A stretch of DNA of 64,000 nt from Symbiodinium natans (Eukaryota > Sar > Dinophyceae > Suessiales > Symbiodiniaceae), in assembly GCA_905221605.1 (NCBI GenBank), contig CAJNDS010000779.1, forward strand, positions 208,501-272,500, in the 5' to 3' direction. Of the stretch, positions 19,648 to 29,479 are shown one piece after another. Numbering within the stretch: the first letter of the stretch is position 1; each line of letters opens with the position of its first letter. Made by a program: the position numbers and the translations under genes. The notes under the pieces are model-generated. The model was not told where the DNA came from. It ran no database searches and saw only the letters and a list, made by a program, of their open reading frames with translations.

Positions 19648-19821
19648 TATAGTTATCAGAGAAACACCAGACTGCAATCACAAGCACTGAGGACTGTAGA
19701 CCGTTAAGCCATGCAGGAGTCGCTACTCTTTTCTACTGCAGAGGGCTTGCGAGGTAATGCAACAGGACGATATGCGCATGATGTTAAAATACAAGGGTTG
19801 TCGCAACGCAAAACTACACCC
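19648..19821 (-). repeat. Right terminal direct repeat (5' LTR in element orientation)
   Basis: Direct copy of 11,982-12,162. On the minus strand it precedes the gag-like frame, as a 5' LTR should. It contains TGGCTTAACGGT, which resembles a Pol III A box, but no B box was found. Confidence 0.75.
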
Positions 19822-20031
19822 GGTGCTTTGGGGTCGACGCTTTGGACTGTGCAAACTATGAAAAGGCCACGGTTGCCACTCTGAACCCGCGCCCTAAACC
19901 CTAAACGCAGGCGGATCACAGACTTTGTTTTTGGACCGTCCTGCTTGAGTGCACGTGCCGAAATCCTAAATCCTGAAGCCAGAACCCCTTAAACACTAAA
20001 CCCTAAACTCTCGTAACTGTAAGGAAGGCAC

Positions 20032-20106
20032 ATCCAAGCGCCCCAGTAGCGACGCGGCGGCCGTGGCGTTGGCTTTCGGGGAGAAGTCGGCAGATTCCAG
20101 GAACTC
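20032..20106 (-). CDS. Candidate exon
   Basis: Acceptor AAAAAG and donor GAT/GTGCCT. Twenty-five codons: EFLESADFSPKANATAAA, then SLLGRLD, phase 0 at both ends. Strong bias to C/G third positions. It continues in phase with the exon at 22500-22544 upstream and the one at 11589-11654 downstream, across the LTR element. Function unknown. Confidence 0.55.
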
Positions 20107-20109
20107 CTT

Positions 20110-20540
20110 TTTGGCTTTAGGGTTGAGGGTTCAGGCCTAAGGGCTTAAAACGGCTTGTAAGCGCTTAAAGCGGCTGTAGGCTCTGAAAAAGCTCTCTCAG
20201 GTTTATAGAGGCTTTGTGTAGGGGTTTCAAAGGATTGTTGTAGGGGCGGGGTGCTACACTGTCAACGATGTTCGTTAGACTAGACTCTCGACTCGAGCCT
20301 GAGTAATACGTTCTCGATCTGTACTAAAAACCTGAATGGGACTCCTTTCGCGAACAGAATGATCGATATCGGGGCCTTGGTAATTCGAACAGTGTTTTCG
20401 GACACCTTATGCTGTAACACTGATACACATTCTTTGGGCTTCTGCGTTAGTTGTCGAGGCTTATGGCTCGTTTCCCGGCACCAATTTTCGATGAGCCTCT
20501 AAGCGGAAGAGGTATGGGAGTGAAGTAGAGTGGAGAAGGC
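20110..20540. other. No gene recognised
   Basis: Short heptamer-like words up to ~20,240, then unique sequence with nothing recognisable. Intron or spacer. Confidence 0.5.
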
Positions 20541-20639
20541 TAGCAGCAGTAGCTGCGGCCGCCCACGCTCGTCAGGCAAGGGGAAGGGGAGAGCGACCCA
20601 CACCCCAGCCCTGAGTCATCGTGCAACCAGGTAGCACAT

Positions 20640-21745
20640 ACAAATTGAGAAGGGAAGGAGGGCAGGTACACAACCAATGCGCGGGGAGGCACAAGGCCAA
20701 TCCCAGGGGCAGCGCAAATACAGAGGGGAAGGAGGGCAGGCACACACAGCCAATGCGCGGAGCGCAGAAAGGGAAGGAGGGCAGGCGCGCACAGCCAATG
20801 CGCGGGGAGGCACAAAGGCAACCCCAGGGGCAGCGCGTACAAGGGAAGGAGGACAGGCGCAAAGCCAGTGTGCAAGGAGGCACAAAGCCAATCCCAGGCG
20901 CAGCGCATATACAGAAGCGAAGGAGGGCAGGCACACAGCCAACCAATCTCAGGGTAGCATAGGAAGGGAAGCAGGGCAGGAACACACGCAGCCAATGCGC
21001 AGGGAGGCACAAAGCCAATCCCCAGGCCAGCGGCGGGGAGGCACAAAGCTAAACCCAGGGGCAGCGCACGCAAAGGGAAGGAGGGCAAGCACGCACAGCC
21101 AATGCGCGGGGAGGCACGACAAAGCCAATCCCGGGCAGCGCATAGGAAGGGAAGGAGGGCATGCAGGAACACACACACACACACAGCCAATGCGCGGGGA
21201 GGCACAAAGCCAAACCCCAGGGCAGTGCGTGTGTACGGAAGGGAAGGCGGGCAGGCACGCCCAGCCAATGCACAAAGCCAAACCCAAGGGCAGCGCGTGC
21301 AAAGGGAAGGAGGGCAGGCACACACAGCCAACGTGCGGGGAGGCATAAAGCCAATCCCAGGGGCAGCGCGTACAAGGGAAGGAGGACGACAGGCGCAAAG
21401 CCAATGTGCAGAGAGGCACAAAGCCAATCCCAGGCGCAGCGCATATACAGAAGCGAAGGAGGGCAGGCACACAGCCAATGCGCAGGGACAAAGCCAATCC
21501 CGGGCCAGGATAGAGCATAGGAACGGAAGGAGGCCAGGAACACACACAGCCAATGTGCGGGCAGGCACAAAGCCAATCCCAGGGCAGCACATGTGTACAG
21601 AAGGGAAGGAGGGCAGGCATGCACAGCCAATGCGCGGAGACCAAATCCAGGGGCAGCGCACACAGAAGGGAAGGAGGGCAGGCACACACAGCCAACTTAC
21701 GGGGAGGCACCAAACCCAGGGTAGGGCAAGTGCGCGGAAAGGTCA
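20640..21745. repeat. Minisatellite, ~73-bp unit
   Basis: About fifteen imperfect units such as GGGAAGGAGGGCAGGCACAC, then CAGCCAATGCGCGGGGAGGC, then AAAGCCAATCCCAGGGGCAG. Spacing is mostly ~72-75 bp, with some shorter units of ~46 bp. A (CA)n run sits at ~21,170-21,186. Long open frames on both strands (Cys/Leu/Pro-rich on minus) are by-products of the repeat lacking stop codons. CCAAT in each unit is noted but no function is claimed. Confidence 0.85.
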
Positions 21746-22499
21746 AACTGGACTACAGTAGAAAACAGACGGCGTAACAAACAAGCAGCCCAACAAGAGA
21801 GGACAAGCCGCTAATGCAGCTCACAGGAGTTCAACAGCAGCAGCAGAGACAGCCAGGACACAGCGAAGTCAAGGAACCCAAAAGTGCAAAACGGCAAGCA
21901 ATGATAAGGGGTATGGGGCACGGTGCTCGGGCGAGCGCAGTGAACGGGCACAACAAGACAAGACCCACAGAGCCGCACACGCATGACAACTCCGCAGCGC
22001 CGCGGCCGCAACCAAAGGCACTGTCGCCCCTGCAGCGCGGACAGGCGGGCGGGTGAGGAGTGCTCATCGGGGGTTAAACCCCCCTTAGCGCCGCCATCGG
22101 GGTCATCCTCACCAGGTAGCCCACCAACCAGAGGTATCGGAGCTTACTGAGTTTTGGGTTTAGGGCTTAGGGCAGGGACTATCGAGGGATAGCATTTCTA
22201 ATCACTCAGGCCTCTGCATTACCCGCCTCTGTAACAGTTTCATAGAAGTCCTACCAAGGTATCCATTTCAAAACCCATGTGACTCTTACATGCGCATATG
22301 GGTGTACTGGGAAGGTATACTTGCTAAACACAAAAACCCCTCCAAAGCCGTAGTAGAAGCCCTGTAAGATGCCTTAGCCTCAGCCCTTAGCCCGAAATTT
22401 CAAACCCCCACAAAGCCCTATAATGACCCTGTAGGATACCTCAGGGAACCCTATAGCAACCTCAAAGCCCCAAGCTCTGCAAAAACAAGGATCTTCTAC
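21746..22499. other. No gene recognised
   Basis: CAG-rich stretch at 21,825-21,870 and a G/C-rich end of the minisatellite block (to ~22,080), then heptamer-like sequence. No supported exon. Confidence 0.5.
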
Positions 22500-22544
22500 C
22501 GCTCGCTTGGCCGTGATTTTCGAGAGCTCGTCAAAAGAGGCAGC
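22500..22544 (-). CDS. Candidate short exon
   Basis: Acceptor CTTGGCAG and donor GCG/GTAGAA on the minus strand enclose exactly 15 codons, AASFDELSKITAKRA, phase 0 at both ends, continuing the phase of the exons at 24257-24324 and 20032-20106. Confidence 0.5.
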
Positions 22545-24095
22545 CTGCCAAGCAGGTCTGTGTGGCCATTTAAAGGCCTTCCAGGGCCTTAACTTGAATA
22601 AGGTTTGGAGTGTGCCAGCTACAGGTAGCGCCCGTAGGGTTAGGGTTTGGGGGGTGTTGGTACTCGGACCCTTGGGCTGTAGGCTTAGGCCGGTTAGTCC
22701 CGCACTGGACCCCCCTAGTCCTGGTTGGTTCCCGTTCAGGGAGTAAAGGGTTAAGGAACTCCGTAAATCAAAATTTGTTCCCTTCAGGGGTGATATCCTT
22801 GAGTTGTTCCCCCATTCGGTTTCCGCATAGGGTTTGTAGGTTGTGGCGTTTATATACACATATATAATAAGCTCCGCGAAAAGCGTCTAGGGCTGCAGGT
22901 CTGTGAGTGTAAAGATCTTTAGGTTTTCCACCGCCTCAACCCTCAGTCCCCAACCCTAAATCACCAGACATCTGGACATCCGGCGATAGTCGAAGCGCAT
23001 TTAAAAAGGGTCAAAAGCCCGCTCCCTCCCTAGTTCTCTAATGGAGAGGTAACCGGGGTTTTGGTGCATATCAAACTGCAACTGTAAGACGAAACCCTCA
23101 GGGGTGGCAATACAATTTATTCTGGTTTTTTATTCAGCTGCACTTTGCGAAATCGTCTGCTCACGGGTCGTTGCTGCTGGCAGCCGCTTGAGCATGTCAA
23201 AGAACGACATAAGAAGAAGTGTTGCACTCCGTTCCCTTTCTCGTCATCGTTCCGTCCAGTTCCATGTGTCATTCTCCGGCCCTCCTCGCGCTTCTACCCT
23301 AAACCCTCAACCCATTTAAATTTAAACAATGTAGAAACCCAAGGCTCAAGGCTGCTAGGAGAAAAACATGGCTGTACTCACCGAGTAGGCAAAACCAGAT
23401 TTGGGGAAAGGCCATGGGCCGCCTGCGCATAGCCGGCCAGCTCGGAAAACCTTGCGTGTCTCATGAGGGTTTGGTTTTTTTGTTGAACCCCTGTTCTTCC
23501 TTAGAGTTTAGGGTCCAGTTTAGGGTTCAAGGTATAGCAATACCGACTGAACCCTGAAATCTTGATAACACCCAATAAAGCCTGTAGAAACACTTACCAA
23601 CCAAAAAAGCACTCTATTCACAAGCTCTTGACTCTTGCTTCTTGGGCCGGGCTAGGCGGGTTTAGGGCTTAGTATAGGGGACATGAACGATTGGGCTTCA
23701 CGAGGGATGCGGTGACTTCGCGCCTGCGCTTAGAGTTGAGGGGGGTTTCCACTTGTCACGTTTAGGGTTTGGAGTTTAGTGAGTTTAGGGACTCAGGGTT
23801 TGGGTTTAGGGTACTTCAGGATATTGAAATCGCATGGTCTTTCGGTCTTGGTGTTACGAGAAACCGAAAGAACACACGGGCGCACGAACGCACACACTGC
23901 TCTACAACACATCTTAAAACCCGAGCCTTCCCGAAATCAAAAACACTAAGGCCTGGATCTAGTTTGCTATGACGTTCTTGAAGCCCTCTTGGATAGTATC
24001 CAGGTCTTTTGAAACCACCTATATAATCCCTGTACACTTCCTCCCTACATGATACTTGTTTTGGCCATCGATAATGTCCAGAAAACTAACCCAAA
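22545..24095. other. Intron or spacer DNA; no firm gene
   Basis: Degenerate TTTAGGG-type words (22,630-22,660, 23,510-23,530, 23,760-23,815). The patch 23,140-23,300 is open on both strands (minus: MSFFDMLKRLPAATTREQT) but no splice pair fits well. Confidence 0.4.
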
Positions 24096-24256
24096 CCCGA
24101 AAACCCTAAACCCCTAAACCCCGCAACCCTAAACCCCTAAACCCTTTCTTGAACCCGCGCTATTCGACTGCCTGAGACGGGAACTAAACCCCTTAACCCT
24201 AAACCCCTAGACTAAACCCTAAACATCCCTAAACCCAAAACCCAAAACATCTAAAC
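24096..24256 (-). repeat. CCCTAAA-type telomere-like tract, degenerate
   Basis: Plus-strand text is dominated by AACCCTAAACCCCTAAACC words, i.e. TTTAGGG on the minus strand. It directly abuts the exon candidate at 24257-24324, whose proposed donor GT is the first GT of a GTTTAG word. Confidence 0.75.
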
Positions 24257-24324
24257 CCTGGGTCCGGGCTGCATGGCGTCTGTGGCACTCTCAGTGCCCT
24301 GCAGGAGCTGCTCCTGAGCGTTCT
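24257..24324 (-). CDS. Candidate exon, Gln-rich helix
   Basis: Acceptor CATACAG and donor CAGG/GTTTAG. Two bases and then 22 codons starting NAQEQLLQGTESATDAM. Entry phase fits the one-base exit of the exon at 25216-25272 (together GAG, Glu); exit phase 0 fits 22500-22544. Confidence 0.5.
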
Positions 24325-24360
24325 CTGTATGGATTTTGGGATTTCCTCTCCGGGTCTTTA

Positions 24361-24388
24361 GGGTTAAGGGTTTAGGGTTTAGGGTTTG
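24361..24388 (+). repeat. TTTAGGG tract
   Basis: Three to four tandem units, followed by CGCTCACACGCGGACAGGCC. That flank word recurs after TTTAGGG units near 62,375. Confidence 0.8.
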
Positions 24389-24659
24389 GTCGCTCACACG
24401 CGGACAGGCCAGGCGAGGCACTGTCCCCTGGTCTCCGTGTGGCCCTTCTCAGCACATCTGGCGAAGCTAGGCAGTGGTGATACTCAACAGCTGTTACTCT
24501 ACTCACGGCGTGATAATTACTCTGCAAGGATAACTACAGTACAGACTGTCGGACATGCCCTTCTCTCAGTGCCTCTTTACGATTTTTGTGCTTCTGTTCC
24601 AGGCAGGGGAGGAATTACGACCACCTTTACCACGCCAACATTTGACAGGCTATTGGAAA

Positions 24660-25020
24660 AGAAAAAAAAGCATTGTGGTTATTCATGAGCGTAGCGAACG
24701 AATAAACACGATATATTTTTTGGTTTTTCTTCGAAGTATTCTTGTATATTGAATATTATTTACTCGGATTTTTTGTTTACATATATATATATATATAAAT
24801 ATTTCTTGAGGTACTATTATTGTATTTATTAATTGTAAACGATTTATTGCTTCAATATAACCTATTTTATTCTTATCTTTTAATATAAAATCATCATCGA
24901 TTAACAACTCTTTTTGTGATAAATTATACAACCTATATATATATATAACAGTGTTTCAGTTTCAAACTGAAAAAAGGGTTGTGATAGCTTGTGATATATA
25001 TATAATATAAATTGAAAAAC
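24660..25020. other. AT-rich stretch with (TA)n runs
   Basis: Much higher A+T than the flanks, with ATATATATATATATATA at ~24,780 and TATATATATA at ~24,935. No gene. Possibly an intron core or a matrix-attachment type sequence, but that is speculation. Confidence 0.6.
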
Positions 25021-25079
25021 TGAGCCCATCATCCGGAATCCATGCTCCAACTTCTTGAGTTCCCTCAAGCCCTGAACCC

Positions 25080-25180
25080 TCAACCCTAAACTTAACTCAA
25101 CCCTAAACTCTAAACCCTAACCTTAAACCCAAAAAACCCAAACCTTAAACCCTAAACCCCAAACCTTTACAGCCCTGCGA
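25080..25180 (-). repeat. CCCTAAA-type tract, degenerate
   Basis: Runs of AACCCTAAACTCTAAACCC-like words. No gene. Confidence 0.7.
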
Positions 25181-25215
25181 CCCTCCTGAAGCCTAAACCC
25201 TTTGGTCCGCCGGAC

Positions 25216-25272
25216 CCTCCTCGGCGGCCTCTGACTGCAGGGTTACCATGTCCTGGGCTGACGTCGCTTGGG
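25216..25272 (-). CDS. Candidate exon, acidic helix (start uncertain)
   Basis: The frame AQATSAQDMVTLQSEAAEE is open from an AAAAG acceptor (25,272) or from GCCCAG at 25,252, with donor GAGG/GTCCGG. Only the second acceptor keeps phase with the exon at 25673-25816. It exits with one base, fitting 24257-24324. Confidence 0.45.
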
Positions 25273-25672
25273 CTTTTAGGGTTTAGCGATCTCATCTCTT
25301 TCAGGGCGCCTAAAGATTCCGAGGAGGCGTTTGTGGCTTTCAGGGGGTTCTGCGGAGGCTCCGTAGAGTTGAGGTTTCTGGTAATTTAATTTTAAGGAAC
25401 CAAGCAAATTGCTGGACCACGGTTTTCATCTAGGGAGGCTTAGGGTTCCAGCTACAGGCCGGGATAGAGGTTTCTTTAAGGTTCAAGGGTAAGTTAAGGC
25501 TTTTAATGTGGCTGCGTTACATTTAGAATACGGGTTTGGGGTCTATTAACGTATTCTGACCTCTGATCAGACATCCTAAGGAGCAGCATGATCAACCATG
25601 CAGGCTTCTGTATGCATCACAACATGAGGGAATTCTACAGTCTCGATTGTAGCCGCTCCACTCAGTGTTTAC

Positions 25673-25816
25673 GGCAAAACCTCCACGGTTATTCGGCCAA
25701 GTCTCGTGGATTTCCTGCATGTAGGCCTTGTCGATGGCGTGCATGTAGTCCAGCTTCTCGCCGATCCAGCCAATGTCGGTGTGAGATGCATCGACGGACC
25801 ACTTGACCAGAGCCTG
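25673..25816 (-). CDS. Candidate exon, 48 codons
   Basis: Acceptor GCTCAG and donor GCC/GTAAAC on the minus strand. Forty-eight codons: QALVKWSVDASHTDIGW..., ending ETWPNNRGGFA, with strong C/G third-position bias. Trp, His and Met-rich, unlike repeat-derived frames. Phase 0 at both ends, continuing the exon at 26790-26984. No family recognised. Confidence 0.6.
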
Positions 25817-26789
25817 CTGAGCTACGACTCGGGCTTAGGGCTTCGGGCTTCGGGTTCAGGATCTTCTGCTAGGAACCGGAATTTGGGAATACAGCCGTCG
25901 CGATTTATCATCACAAGCAGAAATTGCCAGCACTATAATCACTATAAGCATCATCATGACTCATATGATTGCGGATACTGCTGTTTGCATGCAACTTGGT
26001 TCTGTGCAGGCACGGCGTTTCAAATATTCATGCTCCCGCTGCCCAAAGCCCAACATCACCCTTTTTGGAAGGCCCCTGAAATCTCTAAGCCCTCTGAAAT
26101 CTCTAACCCCTCAGAACCCCAGACTCCCACGCAAAAGGCCGAAGGGCTTGAGAGTTGCGGTCTGTGTGATTCAGGCTTGGCTGTACGGGTCTGGACATCG
26201 GGTAAGCCTTCAAGTTGCTGTTGGTCTTCTTCGTCGCCATCTCAAGATTGCCTCTGGAGGGCTTTCATCTGGCTTAGCAGAAGAAAAACGACTTGAACAA
26301 AGCGCAGCTTTGAGGGTTTAGGAAATGCCAGATACGCTAACACCCTACATGTCTAAGGTTGAAGGCGAGACATGTGCCTTTCCCTTGAGCTTTTGGCAGC
26401 TTTACCCGAAAGGCTTCAGGGATTTAAGGGCCTAGTAGTTTAGCACCTTAGGATAGTAGACCTACTGTGTCAGGGGAAAACTTTTGAAGCAAGGATCCAG
26501 ATAGGTTCGGCATACAGTCTAGTCTGTGTTGCACAGGGAAAGCTACCAAGCCAGGGAACTAGCGCTCTGGCGTGTCCTTTACATTTCCGGCAACAGCAAC
26601 AGAAACCACTGAGCGCTCAAAGCAAAAATCACATTTGGCGCAATGGCTCCTGACAGCCGCTTAGGGCTTAGGGTTGACCCGTAAGTATATGTTCAACTCT
26701 GAAACCCCACGCGTGGTAGGACCTTTGTTCAGTGAGCGCTTCGTCCCTAAGCCCGCAACACTTTACCTCAAGCCCAAGCCCTCGACTAA

Positions 26790-26984
26790 CCCGAAGGCCA
26801 AGCAGCGGATGATGGACCGATCGCCCCTGATCACTGCATCCCGCACGCAGTGGATGTCGCAGAAAGCTCGAGCAAATCCGATCTGCATAGGATTGCATGC
26901 GGCATAGCCTTCCTCAGTGGAACGTGTGGAAGACTTTGTTGTAAACTTTCGCGTGATTAGTTCTTCTGATCTTTCAGATGGTAC
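26790..26984 (-). CDS. Candidate exon, 65 codons
   Basis: Acceptor CTGGAG and donor GG/GTTAGT. Sixty-five codons from VPSERSEELITRKFTT to RSIIRCLAFG, including IGFARAFCDIHCVRDAVI. It is one of the longest host-like exons in the window and ends in phase 0, fitting 25673-25816. The frame stays open upstream to an ATG at 27,005, so it could also be a first exon (MLIEVLEVPSER). Function unknown. Confidence 0.55.
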
Positions 26985-27009
26985 CTCCAGAACTTCTATT
27001 AGCATGTAG

Positions 27010-28260
27010 ATGCTTTTGACCGTGAGGCTCTCATCGGACTATTGCAGGGTTCGAGATGAGAATGGAGTTCCGAGCTTCGGGGTCTGGATTTCAGGGTTTT
27101 GGTTGGGGTCTCAGTCTTGTGTTCACGTCTTCAGGTTTGGATGAATTTTGGACTAGGAATCTAGAATTTTAAGGTCTGCAACTACGCGGCTGAAACTTTG
27201 TGATCAGAAGGGGCGACGACCAACTGCAAAACATAGTCTTGCGCACTGCAATTGAAAGTTCTAGACCCACAATTAGACGAGCCCTAGCCCGAGCTTCCTA
27301 CAAACGAAACCCGAATTTAAGGGAGCTAGAAACCTGAAAATAGTACTTATTGCCACTATTCCTAGGTTCCGTATTATACCAAGAGTATGGTACTGTATAC
27401 CCCAAACCCTGTATTTATCCCCCGCCCTGAAGCTGCGACATGCTTGAAGCCTTAGGTTGTAAGTGGCTCAGATGGTGCACGGCTGGTTTCTCCACCCAGA
27501 CAGCTCCTATGACACCTATCAGGAGCTAGAAAGAGTAGAGAGCCCAATGCGTATTCATACTGTAAGACTATGCTTAACATCGCAACAAGAGGCTCTGAGT
27601 GGCTTAAGATATGTTCCCCAGCTGGGGAGTATGAGAAACAAACCTGCAGCACAAGGACCACGAGAGAAAAAGCTCCCAAATCTCAAGCGGAGAGCCCCCC
27701 CGCCCCCGCCGACCTCAAAAAAAAACCCTGAACCCTAATCTCCGACTCCTAAATCCGAAACCTTAATTGTGGGCTTTTCGGGTCTAAACTCCCTGAACCC
27801 AGGGAAAACCTCTCCGCTGCAGGCGAGGCTCTTGCTCGATGGACCAGCCCTGCCTGCTTGAACCGGGTACTTGTCAATGCTATGGCCCCTTTTCGGGTGC
27901 CCTACTCATGATTAGGATTAAGGACCCAAAAGGAGCCATCATTTTGACAACCACCCAATTGCATTCCATTCTTCAGAAAGGCTTCGGCTTCTACAAGAGC
28001 CTGTGTACTGGGGTGTTGATCCGATTTAGGGTTTAGGGTTTAGGGTTTAGAGTTTAGGGACAGAGGGAAGCGGTTTGGGTTGGGCTTTGGAGTTCAAGGC
28101 ATTCGGGCCCTGAACCCCAATCCCTACTTTGAGGGTATGCGGTTTGAAGTGGGCTCAAGGGTGCTGTGGTTCCCTGTTTATCCCTGCGGCCCTAAGGTTT
28201 TGGACCTTGGGCTTGGGATGGGATGTGGGTTTAGGAGTTAGGAGTTGGCGTAGGGTTGTG
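27010..28260. other. Intron or spacer; possible plus-strand patch
   Basis: 27,470-27,570 on the plus strand reads MVHGWFLHPDSSYDTY and is followed by GTAAGA, a good donor. It is the only well-formed plus-strand candidate between 7 and 27.6 kb and conflicts with the minus-strand trend. TTTAGGG tract at 28,025-28,059. Confidence 0.35.
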
Positions 28261-28630
28261 AAAAAACAGATTACATTATTAGAATACTATGTTGTATTAT
28301 ATTACAATGTATCTTATCCAATCATAACGAATATAATATCATATCATAGTATACCATACCATATGACATACTACAGGATAGAACATCATAGAACACAATA
28401 AAAGACAATACAGCAAATGTAACATGATGTACTAGAACAGAACGGAACATAACAGAAGACAGTGCAACATCATGTAATATGACAGCATGCTATACTCAAA
28501 ATATGATGTAACATAAACTTGACTCTAACATGGTGTAGTATCATATAACTAAAAATACAATAGAATGTAAACATACTAAATTATGCATAAACCATAATAT
28601 ACTGTATTTTAATATAAAATAACGGCACAG
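28260..28630. repeat. AT-rich low-complexity stretch
   Basis: Degenerate words of the form TACTATGTTGTATTATATTA and later GAACAGAACGGAACATAACA. Stop codons in all frames. No gene. Confidence 0.7.
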
Positions 28631-28899
28631 CATGCAGTCGGCTCACAACGATGTCTATGCATGAAGGCCAGAGGCCCGAGGCACAAGTACCTGCAGCACT
28701 CGCACACGTAGCTCACGTCCCCCAAAGTTACGAGAACTCACAGAACACGCAATGGGTTCAGGATCTCGGGGTTCCGGATCTCGGAGTTCAGGGTTTGGGT
28801 TTCGGGGTTGGGGCTCAAGGTTCAAGAGGGTTGGGCTTACCGGTTGGGGCTAAACTCTAAACCGTAAACCCCAAACCCCAAACCCTGAACAGTGGAGTT

Positions 28900-29110
28900 T
28901 GAACCCCTCCGCGGAGGCCGCCTGGTCATGTGAAAGCCACCGGATCTGGCGAGTGCACCGACAAACCCCACGATGCCTCCAAAGCAGTGGCTTGGGGTTT
29001 AGGCCTTAGGGGTTCAAGATTTGGGGTTTTTGGGGTTTAGGGTTTTGGAGGTTTAGGGTTTGGGGGTTAGGGTTTGGCTTTTTGGGGTTTGGGGTTCTGG
29101 GGTTCAGCCG
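28900..29110. repeat. TTTAGGG-like words next to a possible minus-strand exon
   Basis: 28,910-28,990 on the minus strand is open (GGIVGFVGALARSGGFHMT) but its splice sites are weak. 28,990-29,105 is degenerate GGGTTTAGGG sequence. Confidence 0.4.
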
Positions 29111-29479
29111 TCAAGAAACTTCTCGCTGGTTGATGGTTAAGCTGACACATCTTTCCGAATTTAGCCGAAAGTTGCTTGTATCGCATGTGGGGTCTGAATG
29201 GGCATCCCTTTTTGGCTCCTTAATATTTAGGATACCCCGAAAGGGACCATAATTTTGACAACTACTCATGCAGAAGGTTGTTAATCGTATGAGTGTGCCT
29301 GCCAGATGACATCACTTTAGCGTATTGAATTACGTCTTTAGGTTCTTTCTGCTTTGGCGTCACGGATCACATTTAATGTCCCGAAAGCTATCAGACAACA
29401 GAATACAGAACAAACAAGGATAAAGTGGACAACCTTGACATATTCCGGATGTTTGAGCTTGGTATTATGATCTGATTTC

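Larger units (their letters stand above)
11982..19821 (-). mobile_element. Decayed Ty1/copia-like LTR retroelement with accessory dioxygenase-like frame
   Basis: A 7.84-kb unit bounded by ~175-bp direct repeats. On the minus strand it holds, in order, gag-like frames, aspartic protease, an acidic linker, RT with YVDD, copia RNase H, a 2OG-Fe(II) dioxygenase-like frame and further unidentified frames. Frames are broken at several places, no integrase was recognised, and a foldback repeat interrupts the RT/RNase H junction, so it is dead as it stands. It is almost free of the TTTAGGG-like words that fill the flanks, which fits insertion into older repetitive intron DNA. Confidence 0.8.

Noticed and set aside
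19648-19821. tRNA or tRNA-derived SINE
   Set aside because: An A-box-like TGGCTTAACGGT is present, but there is no B box and no cloverleaf could be drawn; the paired position fits LTRs better.
20540-21760. Long Cys/Leu/Pro-rich open frames on the minus strand and Gly/Gln/Arg-rich ones on plus
   Set aside because: They follow the minisatellite unit, occur in several frames at once and carry no domain.
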